This document shows, one piece after another, positions 1-8,349 of a stretch of 64,000 bases of DNA. Numbering within the stretch: position 1 is the first letter of the stretch; every line of letters begins with the position of its first letter. Both the position numbers and the translations under genes were made by a program. The DNA comes from Amycolatopsis palatopharyngis (GTDB lineage Bacteria; Actinomycetota; Actinomycetes; Mycobacteriales; Pseudonocardiaceae). Below the pieces are notes generated by a model that saw only the letters and a program-made list of their open reading frames with translations, had not been told where the DNA came from and searched no databases. Location: NCBI RefSeq assembly GCF_003385185.1, contig NZ_PQHZ01000033.1:1-64000 (forward strand), written 5' to 3'.

Positions 1-952
1 CACCACCTCCACCGGGGATGCCGCCACCCCCGGCACCACCGCCACCCGGCGGGATCGAGGCGTTCGGAATGGACCCCTGGCCCCCGCCGGCACCGCCACC
101 GACGAAGCCGGAAGCATCCGTGCTGTTCTCACCCGGTTTGGGCGGGTTGACGTCGTATCGTCCCGAACCGGCCCCGAACTTGGGCGGCTCGGCGAACACC
201 GGCTGCTTCGAGGCGGCCGAGTACAACTCGGTGTCGTACTGCCCCATCACCGTGGCCGCCTGGGAATGCGCCTCGTTACTGGCCCGGTAGGTCTCCATCG
301 ACTCGTTGATGTTGCCGATGAGATCGAGTGGGTTGTTGCCCCACTTCGCCATCTCGGAGTCCCAGTTGAACGGAATCTCCTCCGGCATCCGGTTCTTCGC
401 CGTGGTCGCGGCCTCGGACTGTTGATAGATCGTTTCGGAGGCCAGCTTGGCGTTCGTCGAGTTTCCGTCGGACCACTCCTGGAGGCTGGTGAAGTAGTTC
501 CGCGCGTCCGACGCGGCCTCACCCTCCCATTCGTGCTCCGACTTGCCGACGGCCGACTTCAGCTCCGTGGCGAACTCCTTGAAGGCCATGTGCAGCTTGT
601 GGTAGGCCTCGGACACCTCACCGACCTGGTCCGGATCCAGATTCTGCGACACATACGTCGTCATCTGGGCATGCTCGTGGCCCTGGTAGTTCGCGTCCGA
701 GGGAGTGAGCCCCTCCACGAACTGCACGTCGGCCCCCGAGGACAAGTCGCGCACGCTGTCCCTGCTGGCCCGCTCGGCCTCGCCGGCCGCGGCGACATGC
801 GCCTGCATCCGCTGGACCCAGCCGAACATCCCACCGTCGTCGACCCCGGCGGTCGCCCTGTCCTGGAAGTACTGCTCACGATCGGCCGGCGAGAGCTCCG
901 CGACCTGCCGGTCGGTCAGTTCCGGCGGAGCGCCCGGGTTCTGCGTGTTCAT
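1..952 (-). CDS. WXG/PPE-like type VII secretion substrate, 3' end cut by window edge
   Basis: From an ATG at 952 the frame stays open to the left edge (about 317 codons), so the C terminus is missing. Residues ~105-205 look like a helical hairpin with a WEG turn at ~142-144, the WXG signature of ESX substrates. After ~residue 250 the chain becomes a Gly/Pro-rich low-complexity tail. It is longer than a plain WXG100 protein and nearer a PPE-like layout. A DUF3558-type lipoprotein, a small helical protein and an EspG-type chaperone lie upstream on the same strand, which supports an exported ESX substrate. The substrate role is inferred from these features; there is no family-level identification. 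Confidence 0.7.
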   Translation of the reverse strand, partial: MNTQNPGAPPELTDRQVAELSPADREQYFQDRATAGVDDGGMFGWVQRMQAHVAAAGEAERASRDSVRDLSSGADVQFVEGLTPSDANYQGHEHAQMTTYVSQNLDPDQVGEVSEAYHKLHMAFKEFATELKSAVGKSEHEWEGEAASDARNYFTSLQEWSDGNSTNAKLASETIYQQSEAATTAKNRMPEEIPFNWDSEMAKWGNNPLDLIGNINESMETYRASNEAHSQAATVMGQYDTELYSAASKQPVFAEPPKFGAGSGRYDVNPPKPGENSTDASGFVGGGAGGGQGSIPNASIPPGGGGAGGGGIPGGGG

Positions 953-961
953 CTCGTCCCC

Positions 962-1525
962 TTACCCCTTGGGAAGCTTCGGTTCGACGATCTCGGCAAC
1001 CGCGTCGGCGATCTCGCAGGCCTGCTCGTCGGTGTTGGTCACCGCACCCACGTCGACACGGGAAGTTTCGGTCACTTCGAGCGCGATGAGGCAGGTACCG
1101 TTCCCGCTCGTGCTCGCGGCTTTGCGCCCGCTGGGTACGTTGCCCGCCTGGACGCCGCTACCGAGGTCGCTCACCTCGGCGACTCCCTGTTCGTCCCGCA
1201 CGGCGACGCTCACCCCGACCGAATCGTCGCTCGCGCTCTTCAGCTCCTTGTCGAAGTCGCACCCTCTGGCGCCACCCAGCTCTTTCGGCTCGCCTTCGGC
1301 GAAGGTGCCGAACTGACTCAGATCGCCCGCACTGAGCAGGGAACACGGGTCCAGTCCCGCCGTGGGGGATCCGCCGTTCTCCGGTGGCGTGGCGGACTCC
1401 GATGTCGCTGTCGAAGGCTCCTGCGGATCGGTAGGCAGCGCGGTGCCACCCTCCTGTCCCGAGCACGCGGTCAGGGTGAGCAGGGCGGCCGCGAGAAGGG
1501 CGGTCCGAATGCTGTTCATGCGCAT
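962..1525 (-). CDS. DUF3558-type lipoprotein
   Basis: A 187-aa protein with a signal peptide and lipobox (LTAC followed by S, Cys at ~21), then a Ser/Thr/Pro/Glu-rich linker and a globular domain. The domain begins with a DPCSLL segment and has further Cys residues, as in DUF3558 lipoproteins of Pseudonocardiaceae and mycobacteria. It should be anchored on the outer face of the membrane. Two in-frame starts exist (ATG at 1525 and 1519). I kept the longer one, which begins 3 bp after the stop of the gene before it. It ends 9 bp before the ATG of the WXG/PPE-like gene, so the genes look co-transcribed. Its function is unknown. Confidence 0.75.
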   Translation of the reverse strand: MRMNSIRTALLAAALLTLTACSGQEGGTALPTDPQEPSTATSESATPPENGGSPTAGLDPCSLLSAGDLSQFGTFAEGEPKELGGARGCDFDKELKSASDDSVGVSVAVRDEQGVAEVSDLGSGVQAGNVPSGRKAASTSGNGTCLIALEVTETSRVDVGAVTNTDEQACEIADAVAEIVEPKLPKG

Positions 1526-1528
1526 CGA

Positions 1529-1999
1529 TCAGACCTGGTAGGTCTTGGCGGAGGACTCGACCTGATCTTCGTTCTCCTGGTAGATCCCCGCGGCGCGCTC
1601 GAGCGCCTCAGCAGCCTGGTCGAGCACGAGTTCGAACTGCTGGAGCACGACCCCGGCCGAGCCCGGTTCGTCGGCGCCACCCTTCTGATCGTGCTGGGCG
1701 ACGGTGTGGCCGTAGTCGTGACTGCCCAGGCGAGGTGCTTGCGAGAGGTACAGTCCTGCGTCCCGCCGCACATCGGTGAGTTCTTCCTTCATGTTCCTGA
1801 TCGAGTCGAGCAGCGGCTGGACGCCCTTCTCGCTGATCCGGAAACCGCCGGACTTCGCCGCGCTGACCAGCTTCTGCGTCTCGACCTTGGTCGCCTCGAC
1901 GGCCTTCGCGCTGATTCCACCGGTGGCGAGAAAGCCACTGCTCATCATGGAATCGGCGCGTTTCGCCGCCTGACCAGGATCAGCCTCGAAGAACTCCAT
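1529..1999 (-). CDS. Small helical ESX-associated protein, unknown
   Basis: A 156-aa, mostly alpha-helical protein without signal peptide or membrane segment. Alternating Ala/Glu/Lys patterns and the C-terminal stretch ending in SSAKTYQV resemble WXG100/EspC-size proteins, but I see no clear WXG motif and do not name a family. The ATG at 1999 follows a GGGGCGGCG purine-rich stretch. It lies between an EspG-type chaperone gene and a DUF3558-type lipoprotein on the same strand, the usual company of ESX substrates. A secreted partner of the downstream WXG/PPE-like protein is plausible; this rests on context. Confidence 0.6.
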   Translation of the reverse strand: MEFFEADPGQAAKRADSMMSSGFLATGGISAKAVEATKVETQKLVSAAKSGGFRISEKGVQPLLDSIRNMKEELTDVRRDAGLYLSQAPRLGSHDYGHTVAQHDQKGGADEPGSAGVVLQQFELVLDQAAEALERAAGIYQENEDQVESSAKTYQV

Positions 2000-2131
2000 C
2001 GCCGCCCCACATCGTCGCCTGTGTCACTCCGCCGCGGATTCTACTCGGTGATCTCCCGGCATACGGCCGGATTCACCGGATCAACCGGGCCACCACCACT
2101 GGGACGTGACAAGCGTGAGCGTGGTTCCCGG

Positions 2132-2914
2132 TCAGAGGTAACCCTCTAGTTGGGAGTAGAGGTGCTGGGCGATCCGGGCGTTGTCGGCGGGAGCGTAGGT
2201 GATCCACTCCTGGCCGTCGGTGGCGTCGTTCATCGTGGTGAAGTACCGCCCGTCCTCGGTATCGAACCAGGCCATCGGCCCCAGTCCGGCTTCCTTGCCG
2301 TCCCTGGCCTGCACGAACGCGGTGATCTGGCCGATCCGCAGCTTCGGCTTCTCGAAGATCCGTTCCACCGAGCGCAACTGGCTGCTCGACTGCGAACGTG
2401 GCGCAGCGACTCCCGCGAACGGGTCGTAGCCGCCGTCGTCCGACGCGTGCCGGGAGCGCTGCTTACGCGGTGCCGGACGGGCGACCGTGACCGACTGACC
2501 CGCCGCGGCCGGGGTGAGTGGGAGCAGGTCGACGATCGCGGGAACCAAGCCGGTCGGCCTGGCCTCCTCGAAGACGAGCAGGTTCTCGTCCTGCCGCGCC
2601 ACCACGCCGTATTGACCATCGGTGCCCGCCCTGGCGAACAGCTTCTTGCCCTTGTCCATTTTGGCGACGGCGGCGATCGCCACGGGCGAGCTGACGAAGG
2701 TGCGCAATGCGAGTTCCACGTCCGCGTCCACCTGGCCGCCGCGCATGATGCCGCGTGCGTCGAGGTCGCGGAACACCGCTTCGCGCACCTGCGCGCGCTG
2801 GGTGTGCGTGGTCCCGATGTGCGGCACCTGGAACGGGAAAGGTGCACGGCCGAGTTTGCTGTGCTCCAGAAGCATGTCCACCGCCGTCAGTGACAGCGAG
2901 AACGAGTAAGTCAT
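2132..2914 (-). CDS. EspG-family ESX secretion-associated chaperone
   Basis: The 260-aa protein starts MTYSFSLSLTAVDMLLE and has the mixed alpha/beta layout of EspG proteins, cytosolic chaperones that bind PE/PPE-type substrates and hand them to the type VII secretion machine. Residues ~15-130 hold the first EspG-like repeat, a charged linker follows, and the C-terminal ~90 residues (RIGQITAFVQ onward) match the second half. The frame is open upstream to 3103, but I chose ATG 2914: it has GGGGAG a few bases upstream and removes an Arg/Gly-rich extension that would cross into the divergent promoter. Its placement ahead of a substrate-like gene fits. Confidence 0.7.
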   Translation of the reverse strand: MTYSFSLSLTAVDMLLEHSKLGRAPFPFQVPHIGTTHTQRAQVREAVFRDLDARGIMRGGQVDADVELALRTFVSSPVAIAAVAKMDKGKKLFARAGTDGQYGVVARQDENLLVFEEARPTGLVPAIVDLLPLTPAAAGQSVTVARPAPRKQRSRHASDDGGYDPFAGVAAPRSQSSSQLRSVERIFEKPKLRIGQITAFVQARDGKEAGLGPMAWFDTEDGRYFTTMNDATDGQEWITYAPADNARIAQHLYSQLEGYL

Positions 2915-3058
2915 TGCCTGCTCCCCCTGCGATCGTGAGCTCCGGGTGAACGTTAGCGGACCGCCGCACCCCGCCGCAGGCGGTTCGCCAGGCCCAGATC
3001 CGCTCCGCCGACAGCGAACCGTCTTGTCGGCCGCCACGGCTGCTGCTCTGCTGGATTC

Positions 3059-3313
3059 ATGACCGAAGAGAAACGCGCCGAACGTCCCGCACTCGTCCTG
3101 CACCTCGCGGCGGGGGGCGAGACACTGATGTTCGCCCTGCCACCGGACGACTACGAAGAGCTGGAGCAGGAACTACGCACCCTGCTGGTGAAGGGCACGG
3201 TCCGGGCGGTGCACACCAAGGACGGCGCCACGGTGGCGATCAACTTCGCCAACGTGGCCGTTGCCTACATCGATGATCTTCAGCGCAAGGGCAAGGTCTT
3301 CGGGTTGCATTGA
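3059..3313 (+). CDS. Conserved hypothetical small protein
   Basis: An 84-aa soluble acidic protein. A beta-rich opening (LVLHLAAGGETLMFALPPDD) is followed by an Asp/Glu helix and a second beta pair, then an ending KVFGLH. I do not recognise the family. The fold resembles small actinobacterial beta-alpha proteins of unknown role. It is transcribed divergently from the EspG-type gene, with a 144-bp shared upstream region, and converges on glfT2 with a strong hairpin between them. Codon use is like its neighbours and the protein looks intact. Confidence 0.6.
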   Translation: MTEEKRAERPALVLHLAAGGETLMFALPPDDYEELEQELRTLLVKGTVRAVHTKDGATVAINFANVAVAYIDDLQRKGKVFGLH

Positions 3314-3343
3314 GCCTCGCACTTTCCCGCGAAAGTGCGAGGC
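3314..3343. terminator. Palindromic bidirectional terminator-like element
   Basis: A perfect 13-bp inverted repeat (GCCTCGCACTTTC and its complement) around a 4-base loop starts right after the stop codon at 3311-3313 and ends 12 bp before the glfT2 stop. It lies between two convergent genes, so it could terminate both. It belongs to the CACTTTCCCGGGAAAGTG-like family seen again at 8167, 8255, 8312, 48987 and 59264. There is no T tract. Confidence 0.7.
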
Positions 3344-3355
3344 CCGCAACGGGGC

Positions 3356-5314
3356 TCAGAGCTCGTAGAGCCTGGTCCAGTTCTCCCTGCTGGTCAGCTC
3401 GGGCGTCGCGCGCCGGTACTGCTCCTGCACTGCCCGGCCTTCCTTGCGCAGCCGCTGCAGAGTCCGGACTCCGTGCTTGGCCAGCTCGAACATGCGCTGC
3501 CGGTCGTACTTGCGCACCCGCACGCCCTCCTGTGAGGCGTCGGTGACCACTGCCGTCTCGAACAGCGACACGTGCCACCAGTGGGCCTCATCGCTGGGGA
3601 TCGCGCCGAGAGAGTGCCGGTGCTTACCGAGCACCCGGTCCAGGATGCGCTTGACCAGCACCGCACGCTGCAGGCTCGGCCTTGGCGCGGTGTTGATGAT
3701 GCCGATGTCGTTGGAGGCGATGCCGGGAACATCCGTGGCCGGGTACCGCTTCGTCTCCGGGTAACGCGCCCGGATCTCCCGGATCTCCTTCATCGCGGCG
3801 ACACCGCCGTCGCGCAGGATCTCCGGGCCCTCGAGGAAGTCCTCGACCGACTTGATCAGCGTCGCGGTGAGGCCGTACTGCATACCGAGCAGGTAGCGCA
3901 CGATCTGGGCGAACAGCACCCGCGAGAGCAGGTTGAGGTCGAACGGGCTGTGCAGCGCCGCGGTGATGATCGAGTTACGCAGGTTGAAGTAGCGGTGCCA
4001 CTCGTCCCAGTCCTTCCAGTGGAAGTCCGCGTGCCACACCCCGGCACCGGGCAGGGTGACCGTCGGGTAGCCGTGTGCACGAGCGCGGTAGCTGTACTCG
4101 GCGTCGTCCCACTGGAAGAAGAACGGCATCGGGTAGCCGATCTCCTTGACCACCTCGTACGGGATCAGGCAGGACCACCAGCCGTTGTAGCCGGCGTCGA
4201 GCCTGCGCTCCTGCCGGTTCGGCTTGCCGGTCTCCTCGTCCACCCCGAGCAGGTCGGCCGTGGTCAGGCTGTGCTCCACCGGCTGGCCGGGCTCCAGCGT
4301 GTTCAGCCGGGCGTACTCCGCGCCGACGTGCAGCTGGTTCGGGTGCAGCAGGTTCAGCATCTGCCCACCGACGATGACGGGGTTGGCTGCCCGGTTCGAG
4401 AACGCGGTCAGCCGGATCACCAGGTCCGGCTCGAGCAGTACGTCGTCGTCCATGAACAACACGTTCGCGTGCTCGGTCTCGGTGTGCCCGGCCACCTCGT
4501 AGAGCCCGCGGGTGAAGCCGCCCGCACCGCCGAGGTTCGGCTGCTTGATGTAGTGCAGCATGCCGCCGAGCTGGGCGGCGACCTCGGCGAAGCCCTCGCG
4601 CGAGTCCACCGTGTCGTTGCCCTGGTCGGCCACGTAGATGGCGTCCAGCGTCTCCAGCGAGGAGATGTCGCCCGCGAGCGCCTTGAGGTTGCTCAGGCAG
4701 TCGTCGGCGCGATTCATCGTGCAGATCGTCACCGCGGTCGGGCGGATCTGCTCCGGCGGCTCGACCGACCAGCGGACACTCTCGACGGTCAGCCGGTCAC
4801 CCTCCGTCTCGAGGTCGAGCCAGAGCGCACCACCGTCGTAGAACTTGTCGAGCTTGGCCTCGAGCGTGACACTCGCCTGCTCCGCGCCCTCGACCGAACG
4901 CACCGCGACCACGCGCTGGTCACCCTCGACATCGGACGCCCCGACGCTGAGCCGGCCCGAGCCGCTGACCACGGCCTCCACCGTGACCTCACCGACCGTG
5001 GTCCACCGCTGCCAGTAGCTGGCCGGGAACCTGCCGAAGTAGGTGTTGCCGGACACCCGAGCCGAGGGCTCCAGGGTCACACTCGCCCGCCTGCGCGTGG
5101 CGACGCCCCGAACCACCTCGCCGTAGAGGTCCTTGCTGACCACATCGGACGGACCGGAATAGAGGCCCCGCTGCGCGATCAACCGCCCCTGGGGCGCGCG
5201 CTCGGAGAACGCCGTCCGGTCGGCACCGGCGGAACTCACACCGCCGGCAGTACCGTTGGTGGCCGACTTCTGGGCTGTCGCCGAACCGGTGGCCGGTGCT
5301 GCTTTACCGGGCAT
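3356..5314 (-). CDS. glfT2: Galactofuranosyltransferase GlfT2
   Basis: A processive UDP-galactofuranose transferase that polymerises the alternating beta-1,5/beta-1,6 galactan of arabinogalactan on the cytoplasmic side of the membrane. The 652-aa protein has an N-terminal beta-sandwich (~50-190), a GT-A domain with the metal-binding DDD triad (~289-291), the WW pair (~379-380), the catalytic WDDAEYS segment (~402-408) and a metal-ligand His in VWHADFHW (~428), followed by the helical C-terminal domain. All key residues known from mycobacterial GlfT2 are present. I chose ATG 5314 with GGAGGA about 10 bp upstream; the longer TTG start at 5332 overlaps that ribosome site. Confidence 0.95.
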   Translation of the reverse strand: MPGKAAPATGSATAQKSATNGTAGGVSSAGADRTAFSERAPQGRLIAQRGLYSGPSDVVSKDLYGEVVRGVATRRRASVTLEPSARVSGNTYFGRFPASYWQRWTTVGEVTVEAVVSGSGRLSVGASDVEGDQRVVAVRSVEGAEQASVTLEAKLDKFYDGGALWLDLETEGDRLTVESVRWSVEPPEQIRPTAVTICTMNRADDCLSNLKALAGDISSLETLDAIYVADQGNDTVDSREGFAEVAAQLGGMLHYIKQPNLGGAGGFTRGLYEVAGHTETEHANVLFMDDDVLLEPDLVIRLTAFSNRAANPVIVGGQMLNLLHPNQLHVGAEYARLNTLEPGQPVEHSLTTADLLGVDEETGKPNRQERRLDAGYNGWWSCLIPYEVVKEIGYPMPFFFQWDDAEYSYRARAHGYPTVTLPGAGVWHADFHWKDWDEWHRYFNLRNSIITAALHSPFDLNLLSRVLFAQIVRYLLGMQYGLTATLIKSVEDFLEGPEILRDGGVAAMKEIREIRARYPETKRYPATDVPGIASNDIGIINTAPRPSLQRAVLVKRILDRVLGKHRHSLGAIPSDEAHWWHVSLFETAVVTDASQEGVRVRKYDRQRMFELAKHGVRTLQRLRKEGRAVQEQYRRATPELTSRENWTRLYEL

Positions 5315-5380
5315 GAGACTCTGATCCTCCAAGGAGATGCCTGCTCGCGGCTGCCAAGGTACACGGCGAGCCGGTGCGGG

Positions 5381-5851
5381 TTATGGACGCGGTTCGCGAA
5401 AGACGACCCACTTCAACATGACGAAATTGATAGTGGTTGCGGTTGCCTGCGAAATCACCCAGGCCAGCGTGGTCTCCCAGGCTGAGGCCGGTATGAGCAG
5501 CAGCATCCACCTGTTCATTCCGACCGCGACGAAGAACGTCACGGCATAAAGAAGAACGAAACCGCCGACCTGCCCCGCACCTTTTCGCTGCCCACCTGCG
5601 AACGTGAACTTGCGGTTAAGAAAAAAGGCGGTGGTGGTTCCCACGACAAAACTGATCGCCCGCGCGAAATCGACCCAGGGCGCGTCGATCATGCCGAGCG
5701 CGAGCAGGCCCTGGTAGGTGCCGAAGTCCAGGAGCGCGCAGAACCCACCGATGAGGCCGAACCTGAGAAGCTGGCCAAGCAGACCAGGGGACGCCGAGCG
5801 TCCAACTGTCACATCTGCCTGCGGATCGGTCGCCACCACTGTCTGCCTCAT
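5381..5851 (-). CDS. GtrA-family membrane protein
   Basis: A 156-aa protein with four predicted membrane helices (~27-47, 60-80, 93-115, 120-145) and GtrA-type features: a first helix with FGLIGGFCALLDF, an FFLNRKFTF loop, and a C-terminal KWVVFRE. GtrA proteins are small membrane partners thought to help move polyprenyl-phosphate-linked sugars. It sits upstream of glfT2 on the same strand and is divergent from dprE1, a common position for this family in arabinogalactan loci, where a role with decaprenyl-phosphoryl-arabinose has been suggested. That role is inference; the family call is firm. Confidence 0.85.
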   Translation of the reverse strand: MRQTVVATDPQADVTVGRSASPGLLGQLLRFGLIGGFCALLDFGTYQGLLALGMIDAPWVDFARAISFVVGTTTAFFLNRKFTFAGGQRKGAGQVGGFVLLYAVTFFVAVGMNRWMLLLIPASAWETTLAWVISQATATTINFVMLKWVVFREPRP

Positions 5852-5937
5852 CGATCGGGTTCGTGGTCAGGGGCAAGACCGAGTGTAGAAGTGGTCACCA
5901 TCGGATCACGTTCGGGGCGAACGCTACCCTGGTTGAG

Positions 5938-7314
5938 GTGAGCGCAGCGACTCCTCTTCCCAGCGAACGCAGGACACTGACCGGCTGGGCCCGGACGGCG
6001 CCGACGGTGGCCGACGTGCTGAGCACGCCGGACGTCGAGCTGATCGCCAGGGCCGTTACCCAGGCGGGTGATCGCGGCGTGATCGCGCGCGGACTCGGCA
6101 GATCCTACGGCGACCCGGCGCAGAACGCGGGCGGGCTCGTGATCGATATGACCGCCCTGAACCGCATCCACTCGATCGATCCGGACAGTGGGCTCGCCGA
6201 CGTCGACGCCGGAGTCAGCCTGGACGAACTGATGCGGGCGGCACTTCCGCACGGGCTCTGGGTTCCGGTCCTGCCCGGGACCCGGCAGGTGACCATCGGT
6301 GGTGCGATCAGCAACGACATCCACGGCAAGAACCACCACTCCGCGGGCAGCTTCGGCAACCACGTCGTGTCGATGGACCTGCTCACCGCGGACGGTTCGC
6401 TGCGCACCGTGACTCCGGAGGGCACCGACTCCGACCTCTTCTGGGCCACGGTCGCCGGGTGCGGGCTGACCGGGATCATCCTGCGGGCCACCGTCCGGAT
6501 GACGCGGACGGAAACGGCGTACTTCATCGCCGACGCCGACCGCACCGCCGACCTCGATGAGACGATCGAACTGCTCAGCGACGGCTCCGACGAGGCGTAC
6601 ACGTACTCCTCGGCGTGGTTCGACTCGATTTCCACCGGGCCCAAGCTCGGCCGCGCCGCCTTCGGCCGGGGGTCGCTGGCGAAGCTCGAGGACCTGCCGC
6701 CGAAACTACGGGCCGACCCGCTCAAGTTCGACGCCCCACAGCTGGCGACCCTGCCGGACGTCTTTCCCAATGGCCTGGCGAACAAGCTGGCGTTCAGCGC
6801 GATCGGCGAGCTCTACTACCGCAAGACGCCGAAACGGGCCCGCGGGCTGATCCAGAACCTCACGGCGTTCTACCACCCGCTGGATCTGTTCGGTGAATGG
6901 AACCGCGCCTACGGGTCGAAGGGCTTCCTGCAGTACCAGTTCAGCACCCCGCCGGACGCCTACGAGGAGTTACGCCGGATCCTGCGAAAGGTCGCGGAGT
7001 CGGGGCACGTGTCGTTCCTCAACGTGATCAAGCGGATGGGTGAGGGCAACCGGGCACCGCTGTCGTTCCCGCACCCCGGTCTGATGATCTGCCTCGACTT
7101 CCCGATCAAGGACGGGCTCGGCGAGTTCTGCAGGGAACTGGACGACGACGTGCTGGCGATCGGCGGACGGCTCTACACGGCCAAGGACTCCCGGACGAGC
7201 GCGGAGAACTTCCACCGGATGTACCCGCGGCTGGACGAGTGGCGCAAGATCCGCCACACCGTCGACCCGGACGGTGTGTTCGCTTCGGATATGTCGAGAA
7301 GGTTGGAATTGTGA
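5938..7314 (+). CDS. dprE1: DprE1, decaprenylphosphoryl-beta-D-ribose 2'-oxidase
   Basis: This FAD enzyme oxidises the 2' hydroxyl of decaprenylphosphoryl ribose, the first half of the epimerisation that makes the arabinose donor DPA. The 458-aa product shows the vanillyl-alcohol-oxidase-type FAD domain (GLGRSYGDPAQNAGG ~52-66; NDIHGKNHHSAGSFG ~126-140). Cys ~385 lies in ICLDFPIKDG, the counterpart of mycobacterial Cys387 that benzothiazinones attack, and a Lys follows in YTAKDSR. I chose GTG 5938 over the earlier GTG 5863: it matches the family N terminus and has a TACCCT box ending 7 nt upstream, a leaderless arrangement. dprE2 follows after 67 bp. Confidence 0.95.
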   Translation: MSAATPLPSERRTLTGWARTAPTVADVLSTPDVELIARAVTQAGDRGVIARGLGRSYGDPAQNAGGLVIDMTALNRIHSIDPDSGLADVDAGVSLDELMRAALPHGLWVPVLPGTRQVTIGGAISNDIHGKNHHSAGSFGNHVVSMDLLTADGSLRTVTPEGTDSDLFWATVAGCGLTGIILRATVRMTRTETAYFIADADRTADLDETIELLSDGSDEAYTYSSAWFDSISTGPKLGRAAFGRGSLAKLEDLPPKLRADPLKFDAPQLATLPDVFPNGLANKLAFSAIGELYYRKTPKRARGLIQNLTAFYHPLDLFGEWNRAYGSKGFLQYQFSTPPDAYEELRRILRKVAESGHVSFLNVIKRMGEGNRAPLSFPHPGLMICLDFPIKDGLGEFCRELDDDVLAIGGRLYTAKDSRTSAENFHRMYPRLDEWRKIRHTVDPDGVFASDMSRRLEL

Positions 7315-7381
7315 GGACTTCTCGCGTATTCGCCACAACCGGCCCACACCTGAGCACCACCCGATCTTGAGGAAGAACACT

Positions 7382-8137
7382 GTGATCGACGCCGTAGGAA
7401 ATCCCCAGTCACTGCTGCTGCTCGGCGGCACCTCCGACATCGCGCTCGCGATCGCGGAGAAGTACCTCGCCGAGGGGCCGCTCCGGATCGTGCTGGCCGC
7501 CCGGCCCTCTGCCCGGCTGGATGCCGCGGCAGAACGGCTGCGCGCCGCGGGAGCCACGGTGTCCACTGTGGAATTCGATGCGAAGGACACCGCATCGCAC
7601 CCCTCGGTGATCGAGAAGGCCTTCGCCGAAGGCGATATCGACGTTTCCGTCGTCGCGTTCGGACTGCTCGGCGACGCCGAGGAGGTGTGGCAGGACCACG
7701 GCAAGGCGGTGGAGCTCGCGACGGTGAACTACACGGCCGCGGTGTCGGCCGGGGTCGCGCTCGCCGACCGGCTCAAGCGGCAGGGCCACGGCCGCGTGGT
7801 GGCGTTGTCCTCCGTGGCAGGTGAACGGGTGCGGCGGTCCAACTTCCTCTACGGCTCGACCAAGGCCGGCTTCGACGGCTTCTTCCTCGGCCTCGGCGAG
7901 GCGCTGCGTCCGCACGGCGTCCGGATCACGGTCGTCCGGCCTGGCCAGGTGAAGACGAAGATGACCGAGGGAATGGGCAAGGCACCGCTGGAGCAGACCG
8001 CCGAGCAGGTGGCTGAGATCGCCGTGGACGCGGCGCGAAAGGGCAAGGAACTCGTCTGGGCACCCGCACCGTTCCGGCTCGTCATGTCGGCACTGCGCCA
8101 CGTTCCCCGGCCGATCTTCCGGAAACTGCCCATCTGA
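7382..8137 (+). CDS. dprE2: DprE2, decaprenylphosphoryl-2-keto-ribose reductase
   Basis: An NAD(P)H-dependent short-chain dehydrogenase that completes epimerisation of decaprenylphosphoryl ribose to decaprenylphosphoryl arabinose. The 251-aa protein has the nucleotide-binding GGTSDIALAIA (~15-25), the catalytic Ser in LSSVAG (~140) and the Tyr/Lys pair in YGSTK (~156-160), plus the C-terminal extension ending FRKLPI typical of DprE2. Start GTG 7382 has GAGGAAG upstream and gives the usual length; an in-frame GTG at 7274 would overlap dprE1. It works with DprE1 as one functional unit and is probably co-transcribed. A cluster of palindromic repeats follows its stop. Confidence 0.95.
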   Translation: MIDAVGNPQSLLLLGGTSDIALAIAEKYLAEGPLRIVLAARPSARLDAAAERLRAAGATVSTVEFDAKDTASHPSVIEKAFAEGDIDVSVVAFGLLGDAEEVWQDHGKAVELATVNYTAAVSAGVALADRLKRQGHGRVVALSSVAGERVRRSNFLYGSTKAGFDGFFLGLGEALRPHGVRITVVRPGQVKTKMTEGMGKAPLEQTAEQVAEIAVDAARKGKELVWAPAPFRLVMSALRHVPRPIFRKLPI

Positions 8138-8166
8138 CGGAGCCACCCCAGGCAGTTTCCAGCCAA

Positions 8167-8343
8167 GCACTTTCCCGGGAAAGCGCCAGCCCAGAGATGG
8201 TGCGCCTGCAAGTACCACCAAGCAAGATCATCAACGCCGCCAACTACCCCCTACCGCACTTTCCCGGGAAAGTGCGAGGCCGAAAACTGTCGCCCCAGGT
8301 CACCGGCTTGTCCCATCGCACTTTCCCGGGAAAGTGCGATGGG
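8167..8343. repeat. Cluster of three TTTCCCGGGAAA palindromes plus a 33-bp repeat copy
   Basis: Between the convergent dprE2 and the GT-C gene lie three hairpins: 8167-8186 (one mismatch per arm), 8255-8276 (perfect) and 8312-8343 (perfect 32-base palindrome CCCATCGCACTTTCCC plus its mirror). Bases 8198-8230 match 16847-16879 exactly (33 bp, starting TGGTGCGCCTGCAAGTACCA). The hairpins probably act as a bidirectional terminator; the 33-bp match is one arm of the cruciform near 16.9 kb. Confidence 0.8.
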
Positions 8344-8349
8344 ACGAGG

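Noticed and set aside
266..2149. A 627-codon open frame on the plus strand
   Set aside because: It is antisense to four ESX-linked genes with clear motifs, and its Arg/Gly/Leu-rich product is the usual shadow of high-GC codon bias.
3572..5485. A 637-codon plus-strand frame opposite glfT2
   Set aside because: glfT2 on the other strand has every catalytic motif; the antisense product has only low-complexity Val/Arg/Asp runs.
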